A stretch of DNA of 64,000 bases, taken from contig NZ_CP109592.1 in NCBI RefSeq assembly GCF_036250675.1, forward strand, positions 6,572,001-6,636,000, written 5' to 3'. Made by a program: the position numbers and the translations under genes. Position 1 is the first letter of the stretch. Each line of letters opens with the position of its first letter. The notes under the pieces are model-generated. The model was not told the DNA's origin. It saw only the letters and a list, made by a program, of their open reading frames with translations, and ran no database searches. This document shows, one piece after another, positions 52,541 to 61,582 of the stretch. This DNA is from Streptomyces sp. NBC_01689 (GTDB taxonomy: Bacteria; Actinomycetota; Actinomycetes; Streptomycetales; Streptomycetaceae).

Positions 52541-53098
52541 TCAGGCCTCGCCCAGCAGCACCAGGAAGTCCCGGAAGGCGGCCGGCATGTCCACCGACTC
52601 CGGGTCCAGCAGCCACTGGTACTGCAGCCCGTCCATCACGGCGACCAGCAGCGGGGCGGCACGCTCCGGCGTGAGCCCGCTCGGCAGCCGTTCCCCGTAC
52701 TCGGCGCGCAGCAGCTGCGCCATGCTCGCGCGCACGGCGGCATACCGCCGGGTGAAGAACTCGCGCGCCGGATGCCCCTCCGTGACGCTCTCGCCGAGCA
52801 GCGCCGAGAAGGTCTGCACGATGCCGGGCCGCATCGCGTTGTACTCGGTGAGCGAGGCCAGCAGATCCAGCCGCCACCGGCTGTCGGGCACGGCGTCCCA
52901 CTGGTCGCGTTCCTCGAGCACCGCGACCAGCAGGGTGTCCTTGGTCGGGAAGTGGTGCAGCAGTCCCTGCTGGGTGAGGCCCACCCGCTCGGCGACGGCG
53001 GCCATGCTCGCGCCCCGGTAACCGCGTTCGGCGATCACCTCCAGGGCCGCCCGGACGATCTCCGCGCGCCGCTCCTCGCTCCTGGTCCTGCTCGTCAT
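52541..53098 (-). CDS. TetR-family transcriptional regulator
   Basis: This 185-residue regulator has an N-terminal TetR helix-turn-helix (RAEIVRAALEVIAERGYRGASMAAVAERVGLTQQGLLHHFPTKDTLLVAVL, residues 10-60). A C-terminal ligand/dimer domain resembles the BetI/TetR_C_6 type (LLVAVMDGLQYQWLLDPESVDMPAAFRDFL). It is divergent from the GH3 beta-glucosidase gene, which begins 209 bp away, and is the natural candidate to control it. The ATG leads directly into MTSRTRSEERR. I see no obvious palindromic operator in the 209 bp, but near-direct repeats GGGCTACACGGGTTTCACGG lie close to the GH3 start. Confidence 0.92.
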   Translation of the reverse strand: MTSRTRSEERRAEIVRAALEVIAERGYRGASMAAVAERVGLTQQGLLHHFPTKDTLLVAVLEERDQWDAVPDSRWRLDLLASLTEYNAMRPGIVQTFSALLGESVTEGHPAREFFTRRYAAVRASMAQLLRAEYGERLPSGLTPERAAPLLVAVMDGLQYQWLLDPESVDMPAAFRDFLVLLGEA

Positions 53099-53306
53099 GG
53101 CGCCACCGTACGGGATCCGCTCCACCCGGACATCACGGCCGGGAAACGAAACCTACCGCTCTACAGGCAACGGGTGCAGGATGAGAGCGTCCGACGGAGG
53201 CCGCGGCCGTACAGCCGTACCACCGCGCGGACTTGACGGGCTGCCCGGAGTTCTCGGGCCACGCGGGCTACACGGGTTTCACGGACTTCAACGAGGAGGT
53301 GCCACC

Positions 53307-55808
53307 GTGACGGAGGCAGCGGAGACAGCGGAGAGCCGGACCGTCATCAGGGGCGGCGACGCGGCCGACCGGGCGCGCGAGGCGGTCGTCGAGGCGGCCC
53401 TCGGCAGGCTCGACCTGGACACCAAGGCGCGACTGCTCTCGGGGCAGGACATGTGGTCGCTGCCCGAAGTCCCCGAGATCGGACTGCGCTCCCTCGTCAT
53501 GTCCGACGGCCCGATCGGCGTGCGGGGCGTGCGCTGGACCGCCGACGACCCGTCCGTCGCCCTGCCCTCGCCGACCGCGCTCGCCGCCACCTGGGACCCC
53601 GGCCTGGCCCACCGCGCCGGCGTCCTCCTCGCCCAGGAGGCCCGCCGCAAGCACGTCCACGTGCTGCTCGCGCCGACCGTCAACCTGCACCGCTCACCGC
53701 TCGGCGGACGCCACTTCGAGGCGTACAGCGAGGACCCGTACCTGACCGGACGCATCGGTACCAGCTACGTACGGGGCGTGCAGTCCGGCGGCGTCGGCAC
53801 CACCGTCAAACACTTCGTGGCCAACGACGCCGAGACCGACCGCTTCACGGTCGACAACCGCATCTCCGGACGCGCCCTGCGCGAGCTCTATCTCGCCCCC
53901 TTCGAGGCGATCGTCGCCGACGCCCGCCCCTGGGGCATCATGACCGCCTACAACTCGGTCAACGGCACCACGATGACCGAGCACCACCGTCTCGTGAACG
54001 GGATCCTGCGCGGCGAGTGGGGCTTCGACGGCTTCAACGTCTCCGACTGGACGGCCGCCCGCTCGACCGTGGGCGCGATCGAGGGCGGCCTCGACGTCGC
54101 CATGCCCGGTCCCGGGACCGTGTACGGCGAGGCGCTCGCCGCCGCCGTCCGCGCGGGCCGGACCGAGGAGGCGAGGGTCGACGAAGCCGTCCGCAACGTC
54201 CTGCGGCTCGCCGCCCGCGTCGGCATCCTGGCGGGCGCCGAACCGGCCGTCACCGAGCTGCCGAAGCCGGTGGACGGAGAGTCCCTGGCCCGCGAGATCG
54301 CCCGCCGGTCCTTCGTCCTCGTACGCAACGAGAACGCGGCGCTGCCGCTGCGCCCCGGCACGGTGGCGCTGAGCGGAGCCGCCGCCCGCGACGCCCGGGT
54401 CCTCGGCGGCGGCTCCGCCACCGTCTTCCCCGCCCACGTCGTGTCGCCGCTCGACGGACTCACCGCCGCGCTCCCCGAGGGCAGCCTGACCTACGCGGTC
54501 GGAGCCGACCCGAACGAGGAACTCGCCCCCGCCGACAAGGGGTTCGTACTCCGCGCGGAGTGCCGCGACCGGGCCGGCCGGGTGATCGGCAGCGGCTCCG
54601 CGCCCAACGGCCACCTCCAGTGGATGGGCGACGACCTGCCCGAGGGCGTCACCCACGACACCCTGCACACCGTGGACCTGCGGGGCACCTTCACCCCGCG
54701 GGTGACCGGCACGCACGTCCTCGGCATCAAGGGCCTCGGCGCGTTCACCCTCACCGTCGGCGGTACGGTCCACTTCGAGGGCACCCAGCTCCCCACCGAG
54801 GACAGCCCGTTCACGGCGTTCTTCGGCGCCCCCGAGGAGCGCGCCCGGGTCGATCTCACCGCCGGCGAGACCTACGAGGTGTCCCTGCGCCAGGTGGTCG
54901 TCCACCCCGAGGGCGCGCCCCTGCGGATGGTCGGCTTCACCCTCGTCCACCAGGAACCGCGGCGCGATCCCGACGAGCTGATCGCCGAGGCGGCCGAGGC
55001 GGCCCGCGCAGCGGACACCGCCGTCGTGGTGGTCGCCACCACCGAGCGCGTCGAGTCCGAGGGCTTCGACCGCGAGAACCTCCGGCTCCCCGGACGCCAG
55101 GACGACCTGGTGCGCGCCGTCGCCGCCGCCAACCCGAACACCGTCGTCGTCGTCAACTCCGGCTCCCCGGTGGAACTCCCGTGGCGCGAGGAGGTCGCCG
55201 CCGTGCTGCTCACCTGGTTCCCCGGGCAGGAGGGCGGCAGCGCCCTCGCGGACGTCCTCACGGGCGCCCACGAGCCCGGCGGCAGGCTGCCCACCACCTG
55301 GGGACCGCTCGCGGACGCCCCCGTCACCCAGGTGGTCCCCGTCGACGGGGAACTCGCCTACAGCGAAGGTGTCTTCATCGGACACCGGGCCTGGGAGAGG
55401 GCGGGCAGGACCCCCACGTACCCGTTCGGGCACGGCCTGGGCTACACCGACTGGGCGTACGAGGCGGTCGTACCGTCCACCGGTCGCGGCGAGGGCGGCG
55501 CGGACAGTGCCGCGTCGGTGACGGTCCGCGTCCGCAACTGCGGCGCACGTCCCGGCCGCGAGGTCGTCCAGCTCTATCTGACGCCGGTCGAGGCGGACGG
55601 CGAGCGCCCGGTCCACGGGCTCGCCGCCTTCGCCGCCGTGGAGGCCGGGCCGGGCGAGAGCGCCGAGGCCGTGCTCGACATCCCCCGCCGGGCCTTCGAG
55701 ATCTGGGACGAGGACGCGGGCGCATGGGTGTTTGTGAAGGGTTCGTACGAGGTTGCCGCCGGCCGCTCGATCACCGACCGCCGGGTCGTGGCGACGATTA
55801 ACGTCTGA
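53307..55808 (+). CDS. bglX: GH3 beta-glucosidase with PA14 domain
   Basis: This 833-residue family 3 glycoside hydrolase has an N-terminal barrel with KHFVANDAETDRF near 170 and nucleophile D247 in GFNVSDWTAARS. The second (alpha/beta) sandwich begins with SFVLVRNENAALPL. A PA14-type carbohydrate-binding insertion lies near residues 385-545 (GTFTPRVTGTHVLGIKGLGAFTLTVGG), and a C-terminal fibronectin-III-like domain completes it. No signal peptide is present, so it probably acts on imported beta-glucosides in the cytosol, as other actinobacterial GH3-PA14 enzymes do. The GTG is preceded by GAGGAGGTG. A perfect terminator hairpin follows. The upstream divergent TetR gene is the likely regulator. 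Confidence 0.93.
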   Translation: MTEAAETAESRTVIRGGDAADRAREAVVEAALGRLDLDTKARLLSGQDMWSLPEVPEIGLRSLVMSDGPIGVRGVRWTADDPSVALPSPTALAATWDPGLAHRAGVLLAQEARRKHVHVLLAPTVNLHRSPLGGRHFEAYSEDPYLTGRIGTSYVRGVQSGGVGTTVKHFVANDAETDRFTVDNRISGRALRELYLAPFEAIVADARPWGIMTAYNSVNGTTMTEHHRLVNGILRGEWGFDGFNVSDWTAARSTVGAIEGGLDVAMPGPGTVYGEALAAAVRAGRTEEARVDEAVRNVLRLAARVGILAGAEPAVTELPKPVDGESLAREIARRSFVLVRNENAALPLRPGTVALSGAAARDARVLGGGSATVFPAHVVSPLDGLTAALPEGSLTYAVGADPNEELAPADKGFVLRAECRDRAGRVIGSGSAPNGHLQWMGDDLPEGVTHDTLHTVDLRGTFTPRVTGTHVLGIKGLGAFTLTVGGTVHFEGTQLPTEDSPFTAFFGAPEERARVDLTAGETYEVSLRQVVVHPEGAPLRMVGFTLVHQEPRRDPDELIAEAAEAARAADTAVVVVATTERVESEGFDRENLRLPGRQDDLVRAVAAANPNTVVVVNSGSPVELPWREEVAAVLLTWFPGQEGGSALADVLTGAHEPGGRLPTTWGPLADAPVTQVVPVDGELAYSEGVFIGHRAWERAGRTPTYPFGHGLGYTDWAYEAVVPSTGRGEGGADSAASVTVRVRNCGARPGREVVQLYLTPVEADGERPVHGLAAFAAVEAGPGESAEAVLDIPRRAFEIWDEDAGAWVFVKGSYEVAAGRSITDRRVVATINV

Positions 55809-55831
55809 CCCGGGACGAGCCCCTCCCGAGC

Positions 55832-55867
55832 AGCCCCGGTCCGGAACCTGACCTCCGGACCGGGGCT
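55832..55867 (+). terminator. Terminator hairpin after GH3 gene
   Basis: AGCCCCGGTCCGGA (55832-55845) pairs perfectly with TCCGGACCGGGGCT (55854-55867) across an eight-base loop, 24 bp past the stop. Confidence 0.8.
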
Positions 55868-55963
55868 CGTCGGTTCCCGGCCGCCCAGGCCGCCCCAGAT
55901 GTCCCGGACATCCCTGACGGTCCCGAACCGCTCAGGCGCCCGCGTCCCCCGGGCGCGCGTTCC

Positions 55964-56941
55964 TCAGGAGCGCACCCCGAACCCGTACACCGTCTCCGAG
56001 CGGTACGTCTCGCCCGGTTGCAGCCGGGTGCTCGGGAACTCCGGCCGGTTGGGGGAGTCGGGATAGTGCTGCGTCTCCAGCGCGATCCCGTCGCCGGGCG
56101 CGAACGGGTCGCCCAGGTGGTCCCCGGTGTAGAGCTGGATGCCGGGCTCGGTGGTCGCGACCGTCAGCACCCGCCCGGAGGACGGGTCGTGGAGCTCCGC
56201 GATCCCGACCGCGTCCGCCGTCGTCCCCTTGTCCAGCACGAAGTTGTGGTCGTACCCGGCCCCCGTCCCGCGCGCCGTCCGGAAGTCGAAGCGCGTGCCG
56301 TCCACCGACTCCAGCGGACCGGTGGGAATCAGGTCCGCGTCCACCGGCGTCAACCGTGAGGCGGCCAGCCGGAGTTCATGCCCGCCCGCGTTCCCCGAAC
56401 CGGCCAGGTTCCAGTACGAGTGGTTCGTCAGGTTCACCACCGTCGGCGCGTCGGTGACCGCCTCGTACGTGATGCGCAGGGCGCCCGCCGCGTCCAGCGC
56501 GTAAATCACCGTGACCTCCAGGCGGCCCGGGAACCCCTCCTCGCCGTGCGGCGAGACCCGGGTGAGCCGCAGCCCGTGCCCCACCGGCTCCGCGTCCCAC
56601 ACCCGCTTGTCGAAACCGCGCTCCCCGCCGTGCAGGGAGTTCGGGGCGTTGTTCTGCGCGAGGTGGTAGGTGACACCGTCGAGCGGGAAACGGCCGCCGG
56701 CGATCCGGTTGGCGTACCGCCCGACCAGCGCCCCGAGATAGGGGTCCGGGTGCGCGAGATACCCGTCGAGGCCGGGGAAGCCCAGCACCACGTCCGCGCG
56801 GTGCCCGTCCCGGTCGGGGATCTCGACCGACTGGACGATCCCCCCGTACGTCAGGATCCGCACCCGCACCCCGGCACGCTCCAGCGTCCAGCGGTGGACC
56901 GGGCTGCCGTCGGGAAGGGTGCCGAAGAGTTCGCTGTCCAT
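55964..56941 (-). CDS. Cytosolic aldose 1-epimerase
   Basis: This 325-residue mutarotase is paralogous to the secreted one near 34 kb but lacks its signal peptide. Motifs: GRYANRIAGGRF near 78, SLHGGERGFDKRVWD near 102, catalytic His in VNLTNHSYWNLAG near 180 and catalytic Glu in GIALETQHYPDSPNRPEFPST near 290. It equilibrates anomers of galactose or glucose in the cytosol. It is convergent with the GH3 glucosidase, whose product glucose is a plausible substrate. The ATG follows TAGGCT by seven bases with no ribosome binding site, so the mRNA is probably leaderless. Confidence 0.93.
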   Translation of the reverse strand: MDSELFGTLPDGSPVHRWTLERAGVRVRILTYGGIVQSVEIPDRDGHRADVVLGFPGLDGYLAHPDPYLGALVGRYANRIAGGRFPLDGVTYHLAQNNAPNSLHGGERGFDKRVWDAEPVGHGLRLTRVSPHGEEGFPGRLEVTVIYALDAAGALRITYEAVTDAPTVVNLTNHSYWNLAGSGNAGGHELRLAASRLTPVDADLIPTGPLESVDGTRFDFRTARGTGAGYDHNFVLDKGTTADAVGIAELHDPSSGRVLTVATTEPGIQLYTGDHLGDPFAPGDGIALETQHYPDSPNRPEFPSTRLQPGETYRSETVYGFGVRS

Positions 56942-56954
56942 GATCGGAAGCCTA
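56942..56954 (-). promoter_or_regulatory. Candidate leaderless promoter of mutarotase gene
   Basis: On the minus strand TAGGCT (56954-56949) is followed by seven bases and the ATG at 56941. Confidence 0.5.
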
Positions 56955-57037
56955 GGCCAACGACCTGTGCGCACCACCCCGGGCGGCCCGGCCGCGCACG
57001 TCCCGGCACGCCCGTCCACCGGGCAGGACGACAGTCC

Positions 57038-57937
57038 TCAGCCCGCCGGCCGCCGGGCCGTCACCACCCGGTAGGCCAGCTCCGCGAGCCGGGCCTGACC
57101 GTCCTTGCTGGGATGGAACCAGTCCCAGTGGCTCAGCTGGTCCGTGCCGAAGCGGAAGCCGAAGACCGCGCCGCCGTCGAAACGGCAGCGCGGGTCCTTG
57201 GCGCACACGTCCCCGAGCACCGCGTTGTACTGCTCCACCCGGTCCTGCACCTTCGCCCGCCGCAGCGTCGCCCGGGTGCCGAGGGAGTCCGCGTCGGCCA
57301 GCATCGAGGGGCAGATGCCCAGCTTCCAGATCTGCCGGCCCAGCGCGTTGCCGCGCCCCTCGGACCACAGCCGCTTCAGGTCCGGCACGCTCGACACGTA
57401 CACCTGGGTGCGCGGCAGCTCCTCGCGCAGGGTCGCCATCGCGTCCTGGAAGTCCGCGCGGAAGTCGGCGACCGAGGTCATCGCCGACACCGAGGAGCGG
57501 CAGGCGTCGTTGGCACCCACCATCACGGTCACCAGCTCCGGCTCGCGGGCGACGGCCCGCGCCATCTGCCCCGGCAGGTCCGCCATCCGCGCACCGGTCA
57601 CGGCGTAGTTCCAGCTGCGCTCGGCGGCCCCCTCCCGTCCGAGCAGCCGCACGGCCAGACTGCGGACCCCGGTGTCGGTACCGGTCGCCCAGGAGACCTC
57701 GGGGCAGTCGGACAGCACCGTGCAGGCGTCGAAGCCCCGGGTGATGGAGTCCCCGACGGCGGCCACCGAGCGGGGACTGCGGTTCCACAGGGGCGCCGGC
57801 TTCGCGGACGTACGGCTCCCGGCGCTGCCGTGCGAGGAGGGGGAGCCGCCACCGGAGCCGTCGCACCCGGCGACACCCAGCAGGGCCGCCGCGACCACGG
57901 CGAGGACCGCGCGCGGACGGTGGCTGCGGATGCGCAT
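57038..57937 (-). CDS. SGNH/GDSL-family esterase lipoprotein
   Basis: This 299-residue SGNH hydrolase is secreted and probably lipid-anchored: a basic start (MRIRSHRPRA), a hydrophobic helix and lipobox LLGVAGC with C25. A Gly/Ser-rich linker follows. Catalytic blocks are complete: S64 in AVGDSITRGFD, the Gly block in NYAVTGARMADL, Asn in VMVGANDAC near 150 and the Asp-His pair in HWDWFHPSKDGQ near 280. Four to six cysteines (for example in TVLSDCPEVS, LGICPSM and DVCAKDPRCRF) could form disulfides outside the cell. The substrate may be a lipid or an acylated sugar or polymer. ATG 57937 has a GGGGAGCAGGGG ribosome binding site. Confidence 0.9.
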   Translation of the reverse strand: MRIRSHRPRAVLAVVAAALLGVAGCDGSGGGSPSSHGSAGSRTSAKPAPLWNRSPRSVAAVGDSITRGFDACTVLSDCPEVSWATGTDTGVRSLAVRLLGREGAAERSWNYAVTGARMADLPGQMARAVAREPELVTVMVGANDACRSSVSAMTSVADFRADFQDAMATLREELPRTQVYVSSVPDLKRLWSEGRGNALGRQIWKLGICPSMLADADSLGTRATLRRAKVQDRVEQYNAVLGDVCAKDPRCRFDGGAVFGFRFGTDQLSHWDWFHPSKDGQARLAELAYRVVTARRPAG

Positions 57938-58180
57938 CCCCTGCTCCCCTCGTTCGTTGAACATGTCTGGTCAGCACCTGACCGACACGGTCGGCCGACA
58001 TCCCGCGGTACACGATCGGTCGCGCCGCGTCCCCTCGGGTGAAACCTCAAGGTTTATGGGCGCTGGGACCGACGGTACGTCACACTCCTCGCGCCGCCGC
58101 ACGGTAGCCTCGCCACGTGGCCGCCCTGCCACTGCCGTTCCGCTAAGTTACAAGATGTCTCGCTCTGCCCGGAGGCCCCA

Positions 58181-58675
58181 GTGACGACACGTGGAGTTCT
58201 CTACGTGCACTCCGCGCCCCGCGCGCTGTGCCCGCACGTCGAGTGGGCGGTCGCGGGCGTCCTCGGTACGCGCGTCAACCTCGACTGGATCCGGCAGCCC
58301 GCGGCGCCGGGCACCTGGAGATCCGAGTTCTCCTGGAAGGGCGAGGTGGGCACCGCCTCCAAACTCGCCTCCGCGCTGCGCGGCTGGCAGATGCTGCGCT
58401 TCGAGGTGACCGCCGAGCCCTGCGCCACGGCCGAGGGCGAGCGCTACAGCTGCACCCCCGAACTCGGCATCTTCCACGCCGTCACCGGAATCCACGGCGA
58501 CATCCTGATCCCCGAGGACCGGCTGCGCGCCGCGCTCCTGCGCTCCCAGCGCGGCGAGACCGACCTGGAGGCCGACCTCGCCAAGCTCCTGGGCAAGCCC
58601 TGGGACGACGAACTGGAGTCCTTCCGGTACGCGGGCGAGGGCGCCCCGGTCCGCTGGCTCCACCAGGTGGTCTGA
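58181..58675 (+). CDS. DUF3145 protein
   Basis: This 164-residue actinobacterial conserved protein has a compact alpha/beta sequence: TTRGVLYVHSAPRALCPHVEWAVAGVLG, WRSEFSWKGEVGTASKLASALRGW, ELGIFHAVTGIHGDILIPEDRLRAAL. These are highly conserved DUF3145 blocks. Its function is unknown. Its fixed position next to the fab operon in Streptomyces suggests, but does not prove, a link to lipid metabolism or cell division. The GTG start is five bases after GGAGG. It is convergent with fabF and separated from it by a perfect hairpin. Confidence 0.92.
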   Translation: MTTRGVLYVHSAPRALCPHVEWAVAGVLGTRVNLDWIRQPAAPGTWRSEFSWKGEVGTASKLASALRGWQMLRFEVTAEPCATAEGERYSCTPELGIFHAVTGIHGDILIPEDRLRAALLRSQRGETDLEADLAKLLGKPWDDELESFRYAGEGAPVRWLHQVV

Positions 58676-58781
58676 CCCGATGAGGGCGTGACGGGAGGCC
58701 GTCGGGGACGCGGCGAACCGCGCGCCCGGCCCGTACGACCCCGCCCCCGGCGAACAGGGCGGACGAGACGAACAGACGGCT

Positions 58782-58814
58782 GTGGCCCGGACTCCGCCAG
58801 GGAGTCCGGGCCAC
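58782..58814. terminator. Bidirectional terminator between DUF3145 and fabF
   Basis: GTGGCCCGGACTCC (58782-58795) pairs perfectly with GGAGTCCGGGCCAC (58801-58814) with loop GCCAG, and lies 28 bp past the fabF stop. Confidence 0.85.
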
Positions 58815-58842
58815 GCGCCGTTCAGTGCGGCTACGGCCGGTT

Positions 58843-60114
58843 TCAGACCGTACGGAACGCCAGCACCACGTTGTGCCCGCCGAACCCGAACGAGTCGTTC
58901 AGTGCGGCGATGCGGCCCTCGACGGGCAGCTTGCGGGCCTCCCCGCGCACGATGTCGGCGTTCTCCTCGGCCTCGGGGTCGAGGTTGTCGACGTTGATGG
59001 TCGGCGGAGCGATCCGGTGGTACAGCGCCAGCACCGACGCCACCGACTCCACACCCCCGGCGCCGCCGAGGAGGTGACCGGTCATCGACTTGGTCGCGGA
59101 GACCGCCATGTGGTCGGCGTCGTCACCGAAGACCTTGCGCAGCGCCTTCAGTTCCGCCACGTCGCCGGCGGGCGTCGAGGTCGCGTGCGCGTTCACGTGC
59201 ACGATCTCGGCCGGGTCCAGGTCGGTGTTGTCCAGCAGGTTCCGCAGGGCCTGCGAGATTCCGCGGCCCTCCGGCTCCGGCTGCACGATGTCGTGGCCGT
59301 CGGCGGAGATGCCCTGGCCGACCGCCTCGGCGTAGACCCGGGCACCGCGCTGGGCGGCGTGCTCGGCGGACTCCAGGATCAGGACGCCGGCGCCCTCGCC
59401 CAGCACGAAGCCGTCGCGTGCGACGTCGTAGGGCCGCGAGGCGCCCTGCGGGTCGTCGTTGTTCTTGGACATCGCCATCATGTTGCCGAAGGCGGCGATG
59501 GGCAGTGGGTGGATGGCCGCCTCGGTACCGCCGGCGACGACGACGTCGGCGCGTCCGGTGCGGATCATCTCGATGGCGTAGCCGATGGCCTCGGCGCCCG
59601 ACGCACAGGCGGAGACCGGGGTGTGCACGCCGGCGCGGGCGCCCACGAGCAGGCCCACGTTGGCCGACGGGCCGTTCGGCATGAGCATGGGGACGGTGTG
59701 CGGGGAGACGCGGCGGACGCCCTTCTCCTTCAGCACGTCGTACTGGTCGAGCAGGGTCGTCACGCCGCCGATGCCGGAGGCGATGACGGTGCCGAGGCGG
59801 TCCGGGTCGATGGCCGGGTCGTCGCCGGCCCGGTCGGTGAAGCCGGCGTCCGCCCAGGCCTCCTTGGCCGCGATCAGCGCGAACTGCGCCGAGCGGTCGA
59901 GACGGCGGGCCTGCGGGCGGGGGATGACCTCGCCCGGTTCCACGGCGATCTGCGCCGCGATACGGACCGCCTGTTCGGCGGCCCATTCCTGCTCCAGGGG
60001 GCGGACACCGGACTTGCCGGCGACCAGGCCCTCCCAGGTAGAGGCTGCGTCGCCACCCAGCGGTGTGGTTGCGCCGATACCGGTGACGACCACGGTGCGA
60101 TTGGTCGAGCTCAC
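58843..60114 (-). CDS. fabF: Beta-ketoacyl-ACP synthase II
   Basis: This 423-residue condensing enzyme elongates acyl-ACP with malonyl-ACP. The catalytic triad is present: C170 (VSACASGAEAIG), H310 (NAHATSTPAGD) and H347 (KSMTGHLLGGAGG), plus the GFGGHN loop near the C-terminus. GTG start with GGAGAAAG upstream. It is the last gene of the fabD-fabH-acpP-fabF operon, 100 bp after acpP. This order is conserved in Streptomyces and supplies essential type II fatty acid synthesis. It also provides acyl chains to polyketide and membrane pathways. Confidence 0.97.
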   Translation of the reverse strand: MSSTNRTVVVTGIGATTPLGGDAASTWEGLVAGKSGVRPLEQEWAAEQAVRIAAQIAVEPGEVIPRPQARRLDRSAQFALIAAKEAWADAGFTDRAGDDPAIDPDRLGTVIASGIGGVTTLLDQYDVLKEKGVRRVSPHTVPMLMPNGPSANVGLLVGARAGVHTPVSACASGAEAIGYAIEMIRTGRADVVVAGGTEAAIHPLPIAAFGNMMAMSKNNDDPQGASRPYDVARDGFVLGEGAGVLILESAEHAAQRGARVYAEAVGQGISADGHDIVQPEPEGRGISQALRNLLDNTDLDPAEIVHVNAHATSTPAGDVAELKALRKVFGDDADHMAVSATKSMTGHLLGGAGGVESVASVLALYHRIAPPTINVDNLDPEAEENADIVRGEARKLPVEGRIAALNDSFGFGGHNVVLAFRTV

Positions 60115-60214
60115 GGGAATTCTTTCTCCAACGGATACGAGGATTCAGCGGCGCCACCGCCGGGTGGCGGGGCAACGGGCTGATCGATGGACCGGGCCGG
60201 GCCCGGTCCGCGGA

Positions 60215-60463
60215 TCAGGCCTGGTTCTTGAGGATGTAGTCGGTCGCGTCGCCGACGGTCTTGAGGTTCTTGACGTCGTCGTCCGGGATCTTGACGTCGA
60301 AGCGCTCTTCGGCGGCGACGACGACCTCGACCATGGACAGCGAGTCGACGTCCAGGTCGTCGGTGAAGGACTTGTCCAGCTGGACGTCCTCGGTGGGGAT
60401 CCCGGCGATCTCGTTCACGATCTCGGCGAGACCTTCGACGATCTCTTCCTGAGTGGCGGCCAT
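60215..60463 (-). CDS. acpP: Acyl carrier protein
   Basis: This 82-residue acidic carrier has the phosphopantetheine attachment Ser S41 in DLDVDSLSMVEVV. It carries growing acyl chains between FabD, FabH and FabF. The ribosome binding site GAAGGAGCGCC before ATG is strong, fitting its expected high expression. It lies 71 bp after fabH in the operon. Helix II after the Ser (SMVEVVVAAEERFDVKIPD) is typical of primary-metabolism ACPs rather than polyketide ACPs. Confidence 0.97.
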   Translation of the reverse strand: MAATQEEIVEGLAEIVNEIAGIPTEDVQLDKSFTDDLDVDSLSMVEVVVAAEERFDVKIPDDDVKNLKTVGDATDYILKNQA

Positions 60464-60534
60464 GTCAGGCGCTCCTTCGGTATGTATCCAGAGGGTGTGG
60501 CGGTACTCCGGCCGGAGTGGTCCGGACGGTGTGC

Positions 60535-61566
60535 CTAGGGGAGGGTAACGACCGTGGCGGCGTACACGAGACCCGCCCCGAATCCGATGACGAGCGCGGT
60601 GTCGCCGCTCTTCGCCTCACCGGTCGCCAGGAGCCGCTCCATCGCGAGCGGGATCGAGGCGGCCGAGGTGTTGCCGGTGGTGCGTACGTCCCGGGCGACC
60701 GTGACGTGCTCCGGCAGTTTCAGCGTCTTCACCATCGAGTCGATGATCCGCTCGTTGGCCTGGTGCGGGATGAAGACATCCAGGTCGTCCGGGCTGATCC
60801 CGGCCGCGTCCAGCGCCTGCTGGGCGACCTTCGCCATCTCGAACACGGCCCAGCGGAACACCGCCTGGCCCTCCTGCGTGATCGCAGGGAACTTGATCTC
60901 GCCCTTGGAGTCGAGCGGGAGGGTGGAGACGTCGCCGACGTGGAAGCGGTCCCACGGGACGGTCTGCTTGATGGTGCCGGCCTTGTCGCCCTCGCTGCCC
61001 CACACCGTGGGGCCGATGTGCGGCTCCTGGGAGGGGCCGACGACGACCGCGCCCGCGCCGTCACCGAACAGGAAGGCCGTCGCACGGTCCTCCAGGTCGG
61101 TCAGGTCGGACAGCCGCTCCACGCCGATGACCAGGACGTACTCCGCGGAACCCTCGACGACCATGCCCTTGGCGAGGGTCAGGCCGTAACCGAAGCCCGC
61201 GCAGCCGGCCGAGATGTCGAAGGCGGCGGCCTTGTCCGTGCCGAGCTTGTCGGCGATCTCGGTGGCGATGGCCGGGGTCTGGCTGAAGTGGGACACGGTG
61301 GAGACGACCACGGCGCCGATCTGGTCGGCGTTGATCCCGGCGTCGGCGATGGCCTTGCCGGACGCCTCGATCGACATCGCGGCGACGGTCTCCTCGTCGG
61401 AGGCCCAGTGCCGGGTCTCGATGCCGGAACGCGAGCGGATCCACTCGTCGGAGGAGTCGATCGTCTCGAGGATCACCTCGTTGGGCACGACCCGGACGGG
61501 ACGGTAGCCGCCCACGCCCAGGATCCGCGCGTACGGAGCGCCCTTGCTGGGCTTGATCTTCGACAT
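60535..61566 (-). CDS. fabH: Beta-ketoacyl-ACP synthase III
   Basis: This 343-residue initiating condensing enzyme joins a starter acyl-CoA (acetyl- or branched-chain) with malonyl-ACP. Catalytic residues are C122 (ISAGCAGFGYGL), H268 (IPHQANERI) and N299 (TTGNTSAASIPLA). In Streptomyces this enzyme selects the branched starters that give iso/anteiso fatty acids. It lies 16 bp after fabD, so the two are translationally close. The ATG follows GGAGCC. The C-terminal LVIGFGAGLVYAATVV is standard. Confidence 0.97.
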   Translation of the reverse strand: MSKIKPSKGAPYARILGVGGYRPVRVVPNEVILETIDSSDEWIRSRSGIETRHWASDEETVAAMSIEASGKAIADAGINADQIGAVVVSTVSHFSQTPAIATEIADKLGTDKAAAFDISAGCAGFGYGLTLAKGMVVEGSAEYVLVIGVERLSDLTDLEDRATAFLFGDGAGAVVVGPSQEPHIGPTVWGSEGDKAGTIKQTVPWDRFHVGDVSTLPLDSKGEIKFPAITQEGQAVFRWAVFEMAKVAQQALDAAGISPDDLDVFIPHQANERIIDSMVKTLKLPEHVTVARDVRTTGNTSAASIPLAMERLLATGEAKSGDTALVIGFGAGLVYAATVVTLP

Positions 61567-61582
61567 GCTCTCGGGCTCCTTG

